DNA of 33,869 nt. Source: Phycisphaerae bacterium SM23_30. Lineage in GTDB: Bacteria > Planctomycetota > Phycisphaerae > Sedimentisphaerales > SM23-30. Shown here one piece after another: positions 1 through 8,398 of the stretch. The stretch is taken from contig LJUC01000007.1 of NCBI GenBank assembly GCA_001303695.1, positions 1-33,869 on the forward strand, in the 5' to 3' direction. Positions within the stretch are counted from its first letter, which is position 1. Each line of letters starts with the position of its first letter. The notes beneath the pieces were generated by a model, which saw only the letters and a program-made list of their open reading frames with translations, was not told where the DNA came from and ran no database searches. A program made the position numbers and the translations under genes.

Positions 1-1463
1 ATGTACGTTTATTATGGCTGGCGGGTTTTGTGGTGTTTTTGACGCTGGGTTTGATGCTGGTAATCGCCGCCGGAGTAACCAGAATGGGAAGGGAAGAATT
101 TGCTTTGTCGGTTTCATTTGGCGTGGGCAGTTTGATACTCAGTTTATTTTGCGTGCTGCGCACATACCGCTCGACATTCATGGGGTGGTATCGTTACCTG
201 GTCAAGCCGCTGTTACTATTTGCGTGCGTACAGACGATACTTGTTGCCTCATTATGTTTGGGTCATATGCGGCTGCGGGGCGATGAGGAACTGATAGCTA
301 TATTTTTTATCATCATATCGAGCATTTTGTTTTTGGTGCTTTTGTTTTTGCCGAGCCGGCTGGTGGAACGCCAGAGCGCCTATGCCCGGGCGGCGGCGGC
401 TCAACCGCACCTAAAAACGGGCGTATCGCCATTTAAGCGTTTATGGGCCTTGATTCTATCGGGGGGTATGTTTCTCTGGATTTTCGGTCTGCAGCGATTT
501 TACGTGGGTAAGATAGGCACCGGTATTCTCTGGCTGCTGACGCTCGGTCTGGGTTTTATCGGTCAGATCATTGATATAATACTAATTTTGAGCGGTCGGT
601 TTACCGACAAACAGGGCCGCCGACTGGTTATATGGGAGAGTCGGGGCGAAATAAAAGATATACCGCCGGCGCCCGAGGCGGCAGAGAAGTCGGCGGAAGC
701 GGCGGCGGCGGCGGATAAGGAGGTTGGCGTTGAGATGAAACAGCCGTACGATTACCAAGGGCCGGCCTATGCGCAGCAACCGGCATATCAACCGATCCGA
801 AATGGCGGTTCAGGATGGTTAACGGATTCGGCGTTAAGTCAGTCGGGAGTGATAGATACGCTGCTGCATCCGTTTAGTTTTTTGCTTTCGGGTCTGGGAC
901 TGGCGTGCGCGATTTTAGCGATTTTGGTGGGGCTGGCGATGGCGCTGCACCTTCCGGCGATATTAGGAGGCATTATTCCGGAGATGGCCGAGGAGATGAA
1001 AAGGGTGTTTGGATATTCCGACTGGCCCATTCTGCTCGAGCGTTTCGGGGGGGTGGCGGCGTTGGTATTATTTTTGCTGGCGGCGACGTTTATGATTATC
1101 GCGCGGCGGCGTTTCGGGGTGGCGCACATTATCCGGGCGGCGTTGGGCGTGGGGGGGCTGATGTTGTGTTTGATAGCGTTTAATGGAGCCATTCCCGCCT
1201 TAACGGATGAGACCATAGACCTGTTTGCCGATCAGCAATTCGGCTACGCCATCGAGATGATTTTCAGAAGGATAGACGAAGGCGCCGCTATTGGTTCGGT
1301 GGTACTTTTCATTATTTCGGTGATCTTATTATCATGGGCGCCGAAGCGTCGGCGCGTGCAAACGTCGGCGGCGGGCGGGAACCCGGCGAATCCGCCGGTC
1401 AACGGATACGTCCGTTCCGAAAATCGTCCTTATACCCCGCCGACCCCCGAGCAGAAAGCGTAA
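1..1463 (+). CDS. Multi-TM membrane protein with TM2-like domain, 5'-truncated by window edge
   Basis: The frame of ORF 30..1463 stays open to the left edge (VRLLWLAGFVVFLTLG...). Several hydrophobic segments; 'LWALILSGGMFLWIFGLQRFYVGKIGTGILWLLTLGLGFIGQIIDIILI' resembles a TM2 domain. Confidence 0.75.
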   Translation, partial: VRLLWLAGFVVFLTLGLMLVIAAGVTRMGREEFALSVSFGVGSLILSLFCVLRTYRSTFMGWYRYLVKPLLLFACVQTILVASLCLGHMRLRGDEELIAIFFIIISSILFLVLLFLPSRLVERQSAYARAAAAQPHLKTGVSPFKRLWALILSGGMFLWIFGLQRFYVGKIGTGILWLLTLGLGFIGQIIDIILILSGRFTDKQGRRLVIWESRGEIKDIPPAPEAAEKSAEAAAAADKEVGVEMKQPYDYQGPAYAQQPAYQPIRNGGSGWLTDSALSQSGVIDTLLHPFSFLLSGLGLACAILAILVGLAMALHLPAILGGIIPEMAEEMKRVFGYSDWPILLERFGGVAALVLFLLAATFMIIARRRFGVAHIIRAALGVGGLMLCLIAFNGAIPALTDETIDLFADQQFGYAIEMIFRRIDEGAAIGSVVLFIISVILLSWAPKRRRVQTSAAGGNPANPPVNGYVRSENRPYTPPTPEQKA

Positions 1464-1466
1464 GTT

Positions 1467-2942
1467 ATGGAAGTTAACCCCAATTTATTTTTACCCCGAG
1501 GGCCGATCCTGCTATTGATATTAGCCGGATTAGTCGCCTTGATGGTGTTATGGTCGAAAAAAGACGCAGGAAAGGGTTTTAAGACCGCTCTCATTGTCGG
1601 ACTGGTTTTATTGCTTGTGGTATTGGCGTTTGGGGGTTTGAGTGCAATGCGGGCCGTTATGCCCGGAGTCATGCCTTTCCCACCGAGAGGGGGGATAGGT
1701 TTTGGTATGCCGGGGGTCCTGGAGATCATAGTCGTATTACTGGTCATTGGCCTGATGGTAAGTTTATGGGCTAAAAAAGGGAAAAGTGAACATGGCCGTC
1801 ACAGTCACTGGCTGGCAGGTCCGGCAGTGATGCTGTTGGTTTGCCTATTATTACTTGGAGCGGCGTTTTTCCTGGCAGCAAAGCCGACGCGAATCCTGCC
1901 GCTGAGTGACTTCAAAACGAACTATGAATATCAAACAAGTAAAACCATATCGGAGACGCCGACGATCTGGTTTGCGGGCATGGAAGATGAGTTTGAGGCG
2001 GACGTATATCCCTCGCAATTAGCGGCGGTTCGGGGTTTGGGCCACCGCCTGAAGGAAGTTATGCAACAGTACAATCTGCGGTCCACCGAACAAACTACCG
2101 TCAAACTGGTGCAGGGAGGCCATCAGCGGAAGCTGCTGGAAGAGCTGCGTCGGTCGATTCGGGATAAGATTGAGGAGGGAGGTTGTCTTATCGTATCGGA
2201 TAAGGATGAAGTGGATATTGCCGCAGGGGAAATAGGCGTCGTGCTGAACTTTACTTTTGATTCGGGCGCACCGGCTCCGAAGGGAAATCAAATAAATTAT
2301 ACTACGGGGGGAGAGCGCGGCGCGGTGGAGGCGGCGGTGTTAGCCGGGGGGGATGAGTATCCGATCAGCGTAGGTTTCAGGGAAAAGCCGTGGGTGGAGA
2401 ATTTCGCCGATTTTATGAATCGTAATTCCAAGCGGCAGTGGCTTCTGGCCCGTTCCTCGGAGACCTGCAGCACGGCGGAAAAGGCGCACGAGCTGGGTCT
2501 GGCCGATGCGGCGCGGCGGATCAGCTATATATTGAACGGTCCGCCGGGGGAGCGCGGGCGGGTCAAGGAATTGATTAAGGTGGCGCCTAAGGATATTCGC
2601 AAGCTGGACATTATCGTCGATAAGTTTCCCCAGAGTTTCAGAGGATCGGAGGGGCCCATCTGGCGGGAGGCGTTGTTGATTGACGTTTCGGCCCCCAAAC
2701 TGGAGCAATTAAGACTCCAATATGCCGCGGAGCGCGGGGCGCGGCGGCGCGGGGCGGCGTATATCGTATTTTCCTTTGCGGGGATGATGGGATTAATCTG
2801 TTTGCTGTATGCCGTGGTCAACGCCGCCACTAAAGGATATTACACCACGGTGCTGCGGGTGATGACGGTATTATTGGCGATAGCCGTTTTGGCGGGGCTT
2901 TTTATGTTTTTAGGGATGAGGGCGCCGCTAATGTTTGGTTGA
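1467..2942 (+). CDS. Hypothetical membrane protein, TM segments at both ends around a soluble middle domain
   Basis: Long ORF (491 aa), 3 nt after the previous stop, hydrophobic N- and C-terminal segments. Confidence 0.75.
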   Translation: MEVNPNLFLPRGPILLLILAGLVALMVLWSKKDAGKGFKTALIVGLVLLLVVLAFGGLSAMRAVMPGVMPFPPRGGIGFGMPGVLEIIVVLLVIGLMVSLWAKKGKSEHGRHSHWLAGPAVMLLVCLLLLGAAFFLAAKPTRILPLSDFKTNYEYQTSKTISETPTIWFAGMEDEFEADVYPSQLAAVRGLGHRLKEVMQQYNLRSTEQTTVKLVQGGHQRKLLEELRRSIRDKIEEGGCLIVSDKDEVDIAAGEIGVVLNFTFDSGAPAPKGNQINYTTGGERGAVEAAVLAGGDEYPISVGFREKPWVENFADFMNRNSKRQWLLARSSETCSTAEKAHELGLADAARRISYILNGPPGERGRVKELIKVAPKDIRKLDIIVDKFPQSFRGSEGPIWREALLIDVSAPKLEQLRLQYAAERGARRRGAAYIVFSFAGMMGLICLLYAVVNAATKGYYTTVLRVMTVLLAIAVLAGLFMFLGMRAPLMFG

Positions 2943-3065
2943 TAATTACGGCGGGGGCCTTTAATGATATGAGGGGCGGTGTGAGATGATAGTTGACAAA
3001 GAAGGGGTTTTTACAGAGAATAATAACAGGATAACGAGGTTTATCTCCGGTAATAGAAGAAGGAC

Positions 3066-3968
3066 ATGAGCGAAATTACCCAGGCCGAACAATATCTGCT
3101 GGCGCAGATTAGGGCGGGCGACTCCGATGCCTGGACGCAGTTGGTGGACCGTTACCAGGGGCGTCTGGCGGCGTTTGCCCGGGCGCGGCTGCCGCAGCGC
3201 GCCGACGCGGAAGATATTGTACAGGATACCTTTGTAGCGTTTTTGAAAGGTTTGGACAAGTATCGGGGCGAGGCGGGACTGGAGACCTATCTGTTCACCA
3301 TTCTGCGTCACAAGATCGCGGACTGCTATCGCGGCCGCTGGACGCGAGACGTTTGCCTGCTGCAGGACATATATCAGTCGGATCGACAAGACAGTAACAT
3401 ATCCGACGCTTTCAGCCACGTGGCCGGGACCGAACCCACCGCCAGCACCTACGCCCGGCGCGACGAACAACATCAGTTACAGCGCCAGGGGTTGAATCAG
3501 GCCCTGCGGGAGCTGATCAATTCCTTTAAGAAGTCGTTGAACTTTCGCGATCTGCAAATCGTGGAGCTGCTTTTTTATTGCCATTTTTCCAATCAGGATG
3601 TGGGCAAGATCATGAGACTGGACGAAAAAAACGTCGCCGTCATCAAGCATCGGTGTCTGAAACGAGTTCGCGAGGCGGTGGACAAGTTAAGCATCACCAC
3701 GGACGAACCGACGCTGGAAAATCTGCTTACCGAGGTCTGGGAGGCCCAGCGGCTCAGCTGCCCCAAGCGGAGCACGATCGGGGCCTACATGTTAAAGACG
3801 CTGGAGAAGGACTGGTACGATTACGTGGATTTTCATTTGCATAAATTGGGCTGTCGTTTCTGTCGGGCCAATCTGGACGACCTGCAACAGCAAAATAAGC
3901 AGGAAGAGCCCACCCTCCTGCGAAATCGAATTATGGAATCCACGTTAGGCTTTCTGCACAAGGCCTAG
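3066..3968 (+). CDS. ECF-type RNA polymerase sigma factor with C-terminal Cys/His extension
   Basis: Sigma-70 region 2 (LVDRYQGRLAAFARARLPQRADAEDIVQDTFVAFLKGL..YRGEAGLETYLFTILRHKIADCYRGR) and region 4-like HTH; SD-like AGAAGGA before ATG; extension contains HKLGCRFC. Confidence 0.88.
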   Translation: MSEITQAEQYLLAQIRAGDSDAWTQLVDRYQGRLAAFARARLPQRADAEDIVQDTFVAFLKGLDKYRGEAGLETYLFTILRHKIADCYRGRWTRDVCLLQDIYQSDRQDSNISDAFSHVAGTEPTASTYARRDEQHQLQRQGLNQALRELINSFKKSLNFRDLQIVELLFYCHFSNQDVGKIMRLDEKNVAVIKHRCLKRVREAVDKLSITTDEPTLENLLTEVWEAQRLSCPKRSTIGAYMLKTLEKDWYDYVDFHLHKLGCRFCRANLDDLQQQNKQEEPTLLRNRIMESTLGFLHKA

Positions 3969-3970
3969 CT

Positions 3971-3991
3971 TCCTATGGTAGTACCACAGGA
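3971..3991. repeat. Imperfect 21-nt palindrome TCCTATGGTAGTACCACAGGA just after the sigma factor stop
   Basis: Arms TCCTATGGTA / TACCACAGGA complementary except one position. Confidence 0.5.
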
Positions 3992-4063
3992 AAAGCGCAT
4001 GCCTTAGGGAAAATCCATAATCGTTCCAGGGAAAATACCAGGCGGGTTTTTTTGACAAATTTC

Positions 4064-4093
4064 TTGACCGGGGCAGGTTTTTACCGATACTAT
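4064..4093 (+). promoter_or_regulatory. Candidate sigma70-type promoter TTGACC-N18-TACTAT upstream of the response regulator
   Basis: Match by eye to -35/-10 consensus, 18-nt spacer, followed at once by a palindrome. Confidence 0.4.
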
Positions 4094-4097
4094 TGTC

Positions 4098-4115
4098 GTA
4101 ATAATTAATTATTAC
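4098..4115. promoter_or_regulatory. Perfect 18-nt palindrome GTAATAATTAATTATTAC, candidate operator
   Basis: Sequence equals its own reverse complement; lies just downstream of the candidate -10. Confidence 0.45.
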
Positions 4116-4392
4116 TATACATCCGCATTTTCGATGAAGGTCATGGGATGCTCTGCTGAGATGATTTTTATGGATTGACGTGCAAAAGCGGGGTGTTATC
4201 GAAACAGGATGCGCTGATAAGCTCTTAAAGAGTAGCTGGAGGGTTCGTTGATTTTTTCATAATGCGGCGGCGTGGGTCTGCGCCTTTCTTTGCGTTATCA
4301 CAACTGCTCCTTCCCTGCTGCAAAGAGCATCTTCTTGAGCAGACAGGGTTTTAAGACATTCTGTTAAGAAGTTATGTTACGAGGGGTTTCTA

Positions 4393-5046
4393 ATGATTTA
4401 TAAAGTAATTGTTGCGGACGACCAACAACTTACTCGAGAGGGGGTTTGTTCCCTGCTGGACCGGCAAAGGGGGATAGAGGTGGTGGGCCAGGCCGATGGC
4501 GCGCCCCGCGTGGTGCAATTAGCCCGCGAGCGGCAGCCGGACGTGGTGATTATGGGCATTAATGCGTCACATTTTGAGGGGGTAGAGGCCGCCAGACAGA
4601 TTGCGGCCGAATGCGACGGGGTCAAAGTAATCGTTCTGTCTTTGTATAGCAATAAGCTGTTGGTGGCGGACATGTTTAAGGCGGGGGCCTGCGGTTTTTT
4701 ATTGAAACATTGCACTTTTGAGGAGTTATTGGAGGCTATTCGGAAAGTCGTTAATGATCAGGTTTACCTGAGCCCGCGCATCGCATCGGTGATGGTGGAT
4801 AGCTATATTGGCCGGTCTTGCAAGACTGATCGAGCTATAGAGTCAAACCTGACGGAAAGAGAATGTCAGGTGATCCGGCTCCTCTCGGAAGGAAGATCCA
4901 CCAAGGAAATCGCCTTGCATATCAACATGAGCGTGCAGACGGTAGATGCCTGCCGCCGGCAGGTTATGAAAAAACTGAACCTTGACAGTCTGGCCCAACT
5001 GGTGAAATACGCCATCCGGGAAGGATTGACCCCCATCGAATATTAG
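4393..5046 (+). CDS. NarL/FixJ (LuxR-type HTH) response regulator with atypical receiver domain
   Basis: N-terminal receiver (VIVADDQQLTREGVCSLL...) and C-terminal LuxR HTH (LTERECQVIRLLSEGRSTKEIALHINMSVQTVDACRRQVMKKLNL). Confidence 0.92.
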   Translation: MIYKVIVADDQQLTREGVCSLLDRQRGIEVVGQADGAPRVVQLARERQPDVVIMGINASHFEGVEAARQIAAECDGVKVIVLSLYSNKLLVADMFKAGACGFLLKHCTFEELLEAIRKVVNDQVYLSPRIASVMVDSYIGRSCKTDRAIESNLTERECQVIRLLSEGRSTKEIALHINMSVQTVDACRRQVMKKLNLDSLAQLVKYAIREGLTPIEY

Positions 5047-5250
5047 AGGAGAGTTTTTTATAAGATATATCCAACAGGATGATATTCGATTAGCCGGTTA
5101 GCGCCGGGCTAAGGAAGATTAGTAATTTATTAACGAGATTAGCAATTACCTGAGATGACATGCCGGCAGAAGGGGCCGATAGTATAGGTAAAGAATAATA
5201 GTATTATGCGAAAATTTAACTGGTATGGGGCCCGCTCTCCCAATCCCCCG

Positions 5251-5284
5251 ACCGGCGGGCTGCCATGCCGGTTTTTTTGTTTTC
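5251..5284 (+). terminator. Rho-independent terminator
   Basis: ACCGGC (5251-5256) / GCCGGT (5267-5272) stem followed by a T-rich tract (tttttttgtttt). Confidence 0.75.
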
Positions 5285-5329
5285 CTTAATGACCGCATTG
5301 CGGTTCTGATTCAGGGAGCCGGATTGCTG

Positions 5330-5830
5330 TTATCTGCCGCCCGATGAGGATCGTTTCCGGGTGAAGAATTTCTGCAGGATTTGTCGGCAGGGTTCTTCCA
5401 TGATGCCGGTGATGACTTCGACGCGGTGGTTTAGTCTTTCATCATGCACGATTCGATAGAGGGTTTCACAAGCGCCGGCTTTGGGATCAGCGGGGCCATA
5501 GACCAACCGATCGATGCGGGCCTGTACCAAAGCGCCGGCACACATGGCACACGGTTCAAGGGTAACGTAGATGGTGCAGCCCTGGAGGCGCCAATCACCG
5601 AGATAGGCGGCGGCCTGGGTCAGGGCGATCATTTCGGCATGGGCGGTGGGGTCGGTTAAGGTTTGGCGCTGATTATGAGCCCGGGCGATGATCCGGTCTT
5701 GATGGACGATGACCGCCCCTATGGGGACTTCATTCTGTTCGGCGGCGGCCTGAGCTTGGGCCAGCGCCGCCCGCATATAGCGGGCGTGATAGTCGGCGTC
5801 AGACGGAGATGTTTTGTTTGAATTATCCAC
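5330..5830 (-). CDS. tadA: tRNA-specific adenosine deaminase TadA
   Basis: Zn-deaminase motifs HAEMIAL and PCAMCAGAL; EVPIGAVIV N-terminal motif; GTG start likely. Confidence 0.92.
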   Translation of the reverse strand: MDNSNKTSPSDADYHARYMRAALAQAQAAAEQNEVPIGAVIVHQDRIIARAHNQRQTLTDPTAHAEMIALTQAAAYLGDWRLQGCTIYVTLEPCAMCAGALVQARIDRLVYGPADPKAGACETLYRIVHDERLNHRVEVITGIMEEPCRQILQKFFTRKRSSSGGR

Positions 5831-5900
5831 AAATTTACGCCAAACAGTCGAGACACAATTGGTCGGTCAATTTGAGTTAATCGACGACCTGGGAAAATGT

Positions 5901-6450
5901 AACGATTTAGCTGCAGATCGTCAATACCGCCATTAAGGGCCTATTACCAAAAGAGGGGCCCCCAACGATCATGTTAACATGTCGCAATCGACCAACGACA
6001 CCTAACGACTTTGATCCATATAGCGGCAGTAATGTGCATAAAAGAAAAACTGCTGCTCAATTTAAGGATCCTAACCACAACCCTTTGAAGGTAAAGCCAA
6101 GGCTTTCAAAGACAACGTAATTTGGTGGATTGGGCGAGATGGTCCTACCAGTGCACGAACCGGGCGGTTCCATCATGCCAGGCAAGGTAAATCCCACTCA
6201 GTGCGAGACGGTGTGCAGGGCGGCATGACAGGTCTATGGCGACGAAACGGCCATAAGTATGGCCGGCTCACCGGGCAATTTTGAGTTAAATGTTTATAAG
6301 TACTTAATAAACATATAGGTTACGACAAATCAGCGGAAATCGCCCTTGAAGGATTGGCGGGAAGATAAAACCTTAAAGGAAGCCGCTTTGGAGATGGGAT
6401 ACTGGGCGGTAGAACAGATTAACACCTGGGTGCGGCCGATCCAAATGATA
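5901..6450 (+). pseudogene. fumC: Decayed class II fumarate hydratase (fumC) remnant with frameshifts, stops and internal deletions
   Basis: Collinear fumarase-like blocks in shifting frames: PNDHVNMSQSTNDT (5961-), HIAAVM (~6018-), KAKAFKDNV (~6092-), [59 protein letters not shown] (6121-6300, TGA at 6226), HIGYDKSAEIA (~6312-), KDWREDKTLKEAALEMGYWAVEQINTWVRPIQMI (6349-6450). Confidence 0.88.
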
Positions 6451-6663
6451 CACCCCCTCATAGACGCCAATTACCGGACAAAAAGTGATACCCGGATCAG
6501 TAAATGCTTGGCGATATCATCCTTGAAGGTTATAATCATATAGGTCAGTTTGATATAATAACAGGTATTGCATAAATCCGCTTGAATTTTGGATATAGTT
6601 TGGGCACCAGGGTATGGATCTTCCTCTAACCTGACGTTAACTTTTTGTTTTATAAAGGTTTAC

Positions 6664-8328
6664 ATGAAATCAGCCTTTGATAGACATCTCAATAGAATTC
6701 GCTGGCGCTGTAACTTTAATCTCCTTTTTGAGCAGTTCGCCTGGGTATTGGCGTCGGCGGGGGCGATCATGGTCCTGGCGGTACTGGCCGAGCGTTGCCT
6801 GGCAGTGCAAATTTATCGGCAATGGATTTTATGGTTTTTTTTGGCGAGTATTGTCATTCTTACGACGTTGTCATGGTTTTTCAAGCGGCCCAGTACGATT
6901 CAGTTGGCACTTTTGATCGACCAGAGGCTGTCACTGCATGAGCGGTTCAGTACGGCCTTAACGGTTGCGGATCGGGATGATCCTTTTGCTCATGCGGCTA
7001 TTACCGACGCCCACCAGGCGGCCCGGAACCTGAAAATTGAAGGTCGCTTTCCGGTTAGACTTTCACGGCGCTGGCTGCTATCAGCGGGCATCTGGGGTTT
7101 GGCCGGTATTTTAGTGCTTTTTATGCCGCAGATGGATCTATGGGGGAGATTGAAAGAGAAACAGCAAGAGCAGGAAAAGGTTGAGCAACTGGAACAGGCT
7201 AAAACGGAGGTAAGGAGCGCCATAAAAGCGGTCAGCAGTGCCGTAAAACAATTGGCCGAACCGGAACTGGCGGAAGAACTGGGTAAATTTGAGAGCGCCT
7301 TGGCCGAAGAGCTCAAGCCGGATGAAGTGAGACGTCAGGCCATCCGGAGATTAGGTGATCTATCGGACAAGATCCGCCAGTCACAAGAAGATCAAATGGA
7401 TATGGCCCGGATGACCCGTCAGATGCTTCGGAGACTGCGCGGTTCCGCGGGTGAACTCACCCGGGAGTTGAACCAGGCGCTGGCCCAAAGCAACTTCGGC
7501 AGGGCCGACCAAATCATGGAAGAGTTCCAAAGGCAAATAGCACAGTCGGAGCTATCAGAAGAGCAGCGTCGGGCCCTGGCCCAGCAGTTGGAGAAACTAG
7601 CCCAACAGTTAAAGGATTTAGCCCAACAGGATCAACGGCTTGAAAAAGAACTGGAAAAAATGGATCTGGATAAGAAATTGGCCCAAATGAATCCGGAAGA
7701 ATTGCGTAAGGTTCTGGAGAAAATGGGTTTGGATGAGGAGGCGATCAAACAAATGCTGCGTATGGCCGGTTCGTCGCGTTTGGCCCGTTCTCAAATCAGT
7801 CGATTGGGAGAGGCTTTGGCCGGTGTAGCGGGGGGCGGTCCAGGGGGGCTTTCGGGCGATGAGATGGCTGAATTGGCCGAGCAGTTGGGTGAGATGGAGG
7901 CCCTGCAGGAGGAATTTTACCTGACCCAGGCCACTCTGGATGAGATTGCCCGCTCGATAGCCGCTTTGGGAGAAGGAGAGTGCGGGTACGGCGGTTATGG
8001 GGAATACATGGAGGGTCTGGATTTTGAATTCGGCCCCGGCACCGGTGGTCCGGGGCGTGGCTGGGGTCCGCGGCGATCGGAGGAGAGCGGCGCTACCGCC
8101 ACCCAAAAGACCCGAACCAAGACCCAGACGGGTGCGGGACCGATGATCGCCAGCTGGATGTTCGAAGGGCCGCAGGTTAAAGGCGAATCGAGACGTCAGT
8201 TAGAAGAGTTAGCCGATCAGGCTCAAAGCAGCGTCGCCGAAGCCATCAGCGAAGATGAAATCCCGCGCAAATACGAAACGACCATCAAGAAGTACTTCGG
8301 CGCCTTGAAACAGACGGATAAAAAATAA
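6664..8328 (+). CDS. Membrane-anchored coiled-coil protein (DUF4175-like, tentative)
   Basis: Two N-terminal TM segments, then long Q/E/L/K-rich coiled coil and Gly-rich C-terminal part. ATG at 6664 with upstream AAGG preferred over TTG at 6589. Confidence 0.75.
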   Translation: MKSAFDRHLNRIRWRCNFNLLFEQFAWVLASAGAIMVLAVLAERCLAVQIYRQWILWFFLASIVILTTLSWFFKRPSTIQLALLIDQRLSLHERFSTALTVADRDDPFAHAAITDAHQAARNLKIEGRFPVRLSRRWLLSAGIWGLAGILVLFMPQMDLWGRLKEKQQEQEKVEQLEQAKTEVRSAIKAVSSAVKQLAEPELAEELGKFESALAEELKPDEVRRQAIRRLGDLSDKIRQSQEDQMDMARMTRQMLRRLRGSAGELTRELNQALAQSNFGRADQIMEEFQRQIAQSELSEEQRRALAQQLEKLAQQLKDLAQQDQRLEKELEKMDLDKKLAQMNPEELRKVLEKMGLDEEAIKQMLRMAGSSRLARSQISRLGEALAGVAGGGPGGLSGDEMAELAEQLGEMEALQEEFYLTQATLDEIARSIAALGEGECGYGGYGEYMEGLDFEFGPGTGGPGRGWGPRRSEESGATATQKTRTKTQTGAGPMIASWMFEGPQVKGESRRQLEELADQAQSSVAEAISEDEIPRKYETTIKKYFGALKQTDKK

Positions 8329-8398
8329 GACCAGCGGGAGGTAAGTTCACCGGGAGTGTTTGGAAAGGGCGGGGGATTGACATTCCAGGAGACAGTTC

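Noticed and set aside
2993-3026. TTGACA plus downstream AATAAT/TAATAA as promoter of the sigma factor gene
   Set aside because: Spacing of about 20-22 nt is too long for a confident call.
5868-6290. Direct repeat CAATTTGAGTTAA (5868-5880) / CAATTTTGAGTTAAA (6276-6290) as ends of a mobile element
   Set aside because: The second copy is part of the fumarase-derived coding sequence (GNFELN); short AT-rich similarity is probably chance, although the first copy could be a duplicated fragment.
6346-6543. 65-aa ORF as an independent small protein
   Set aside because: Its sequence matches the C-terminus of class II fumarase, so it is explained as a pseudogene fragment; the end past ~6450 is unrelated readthrough.
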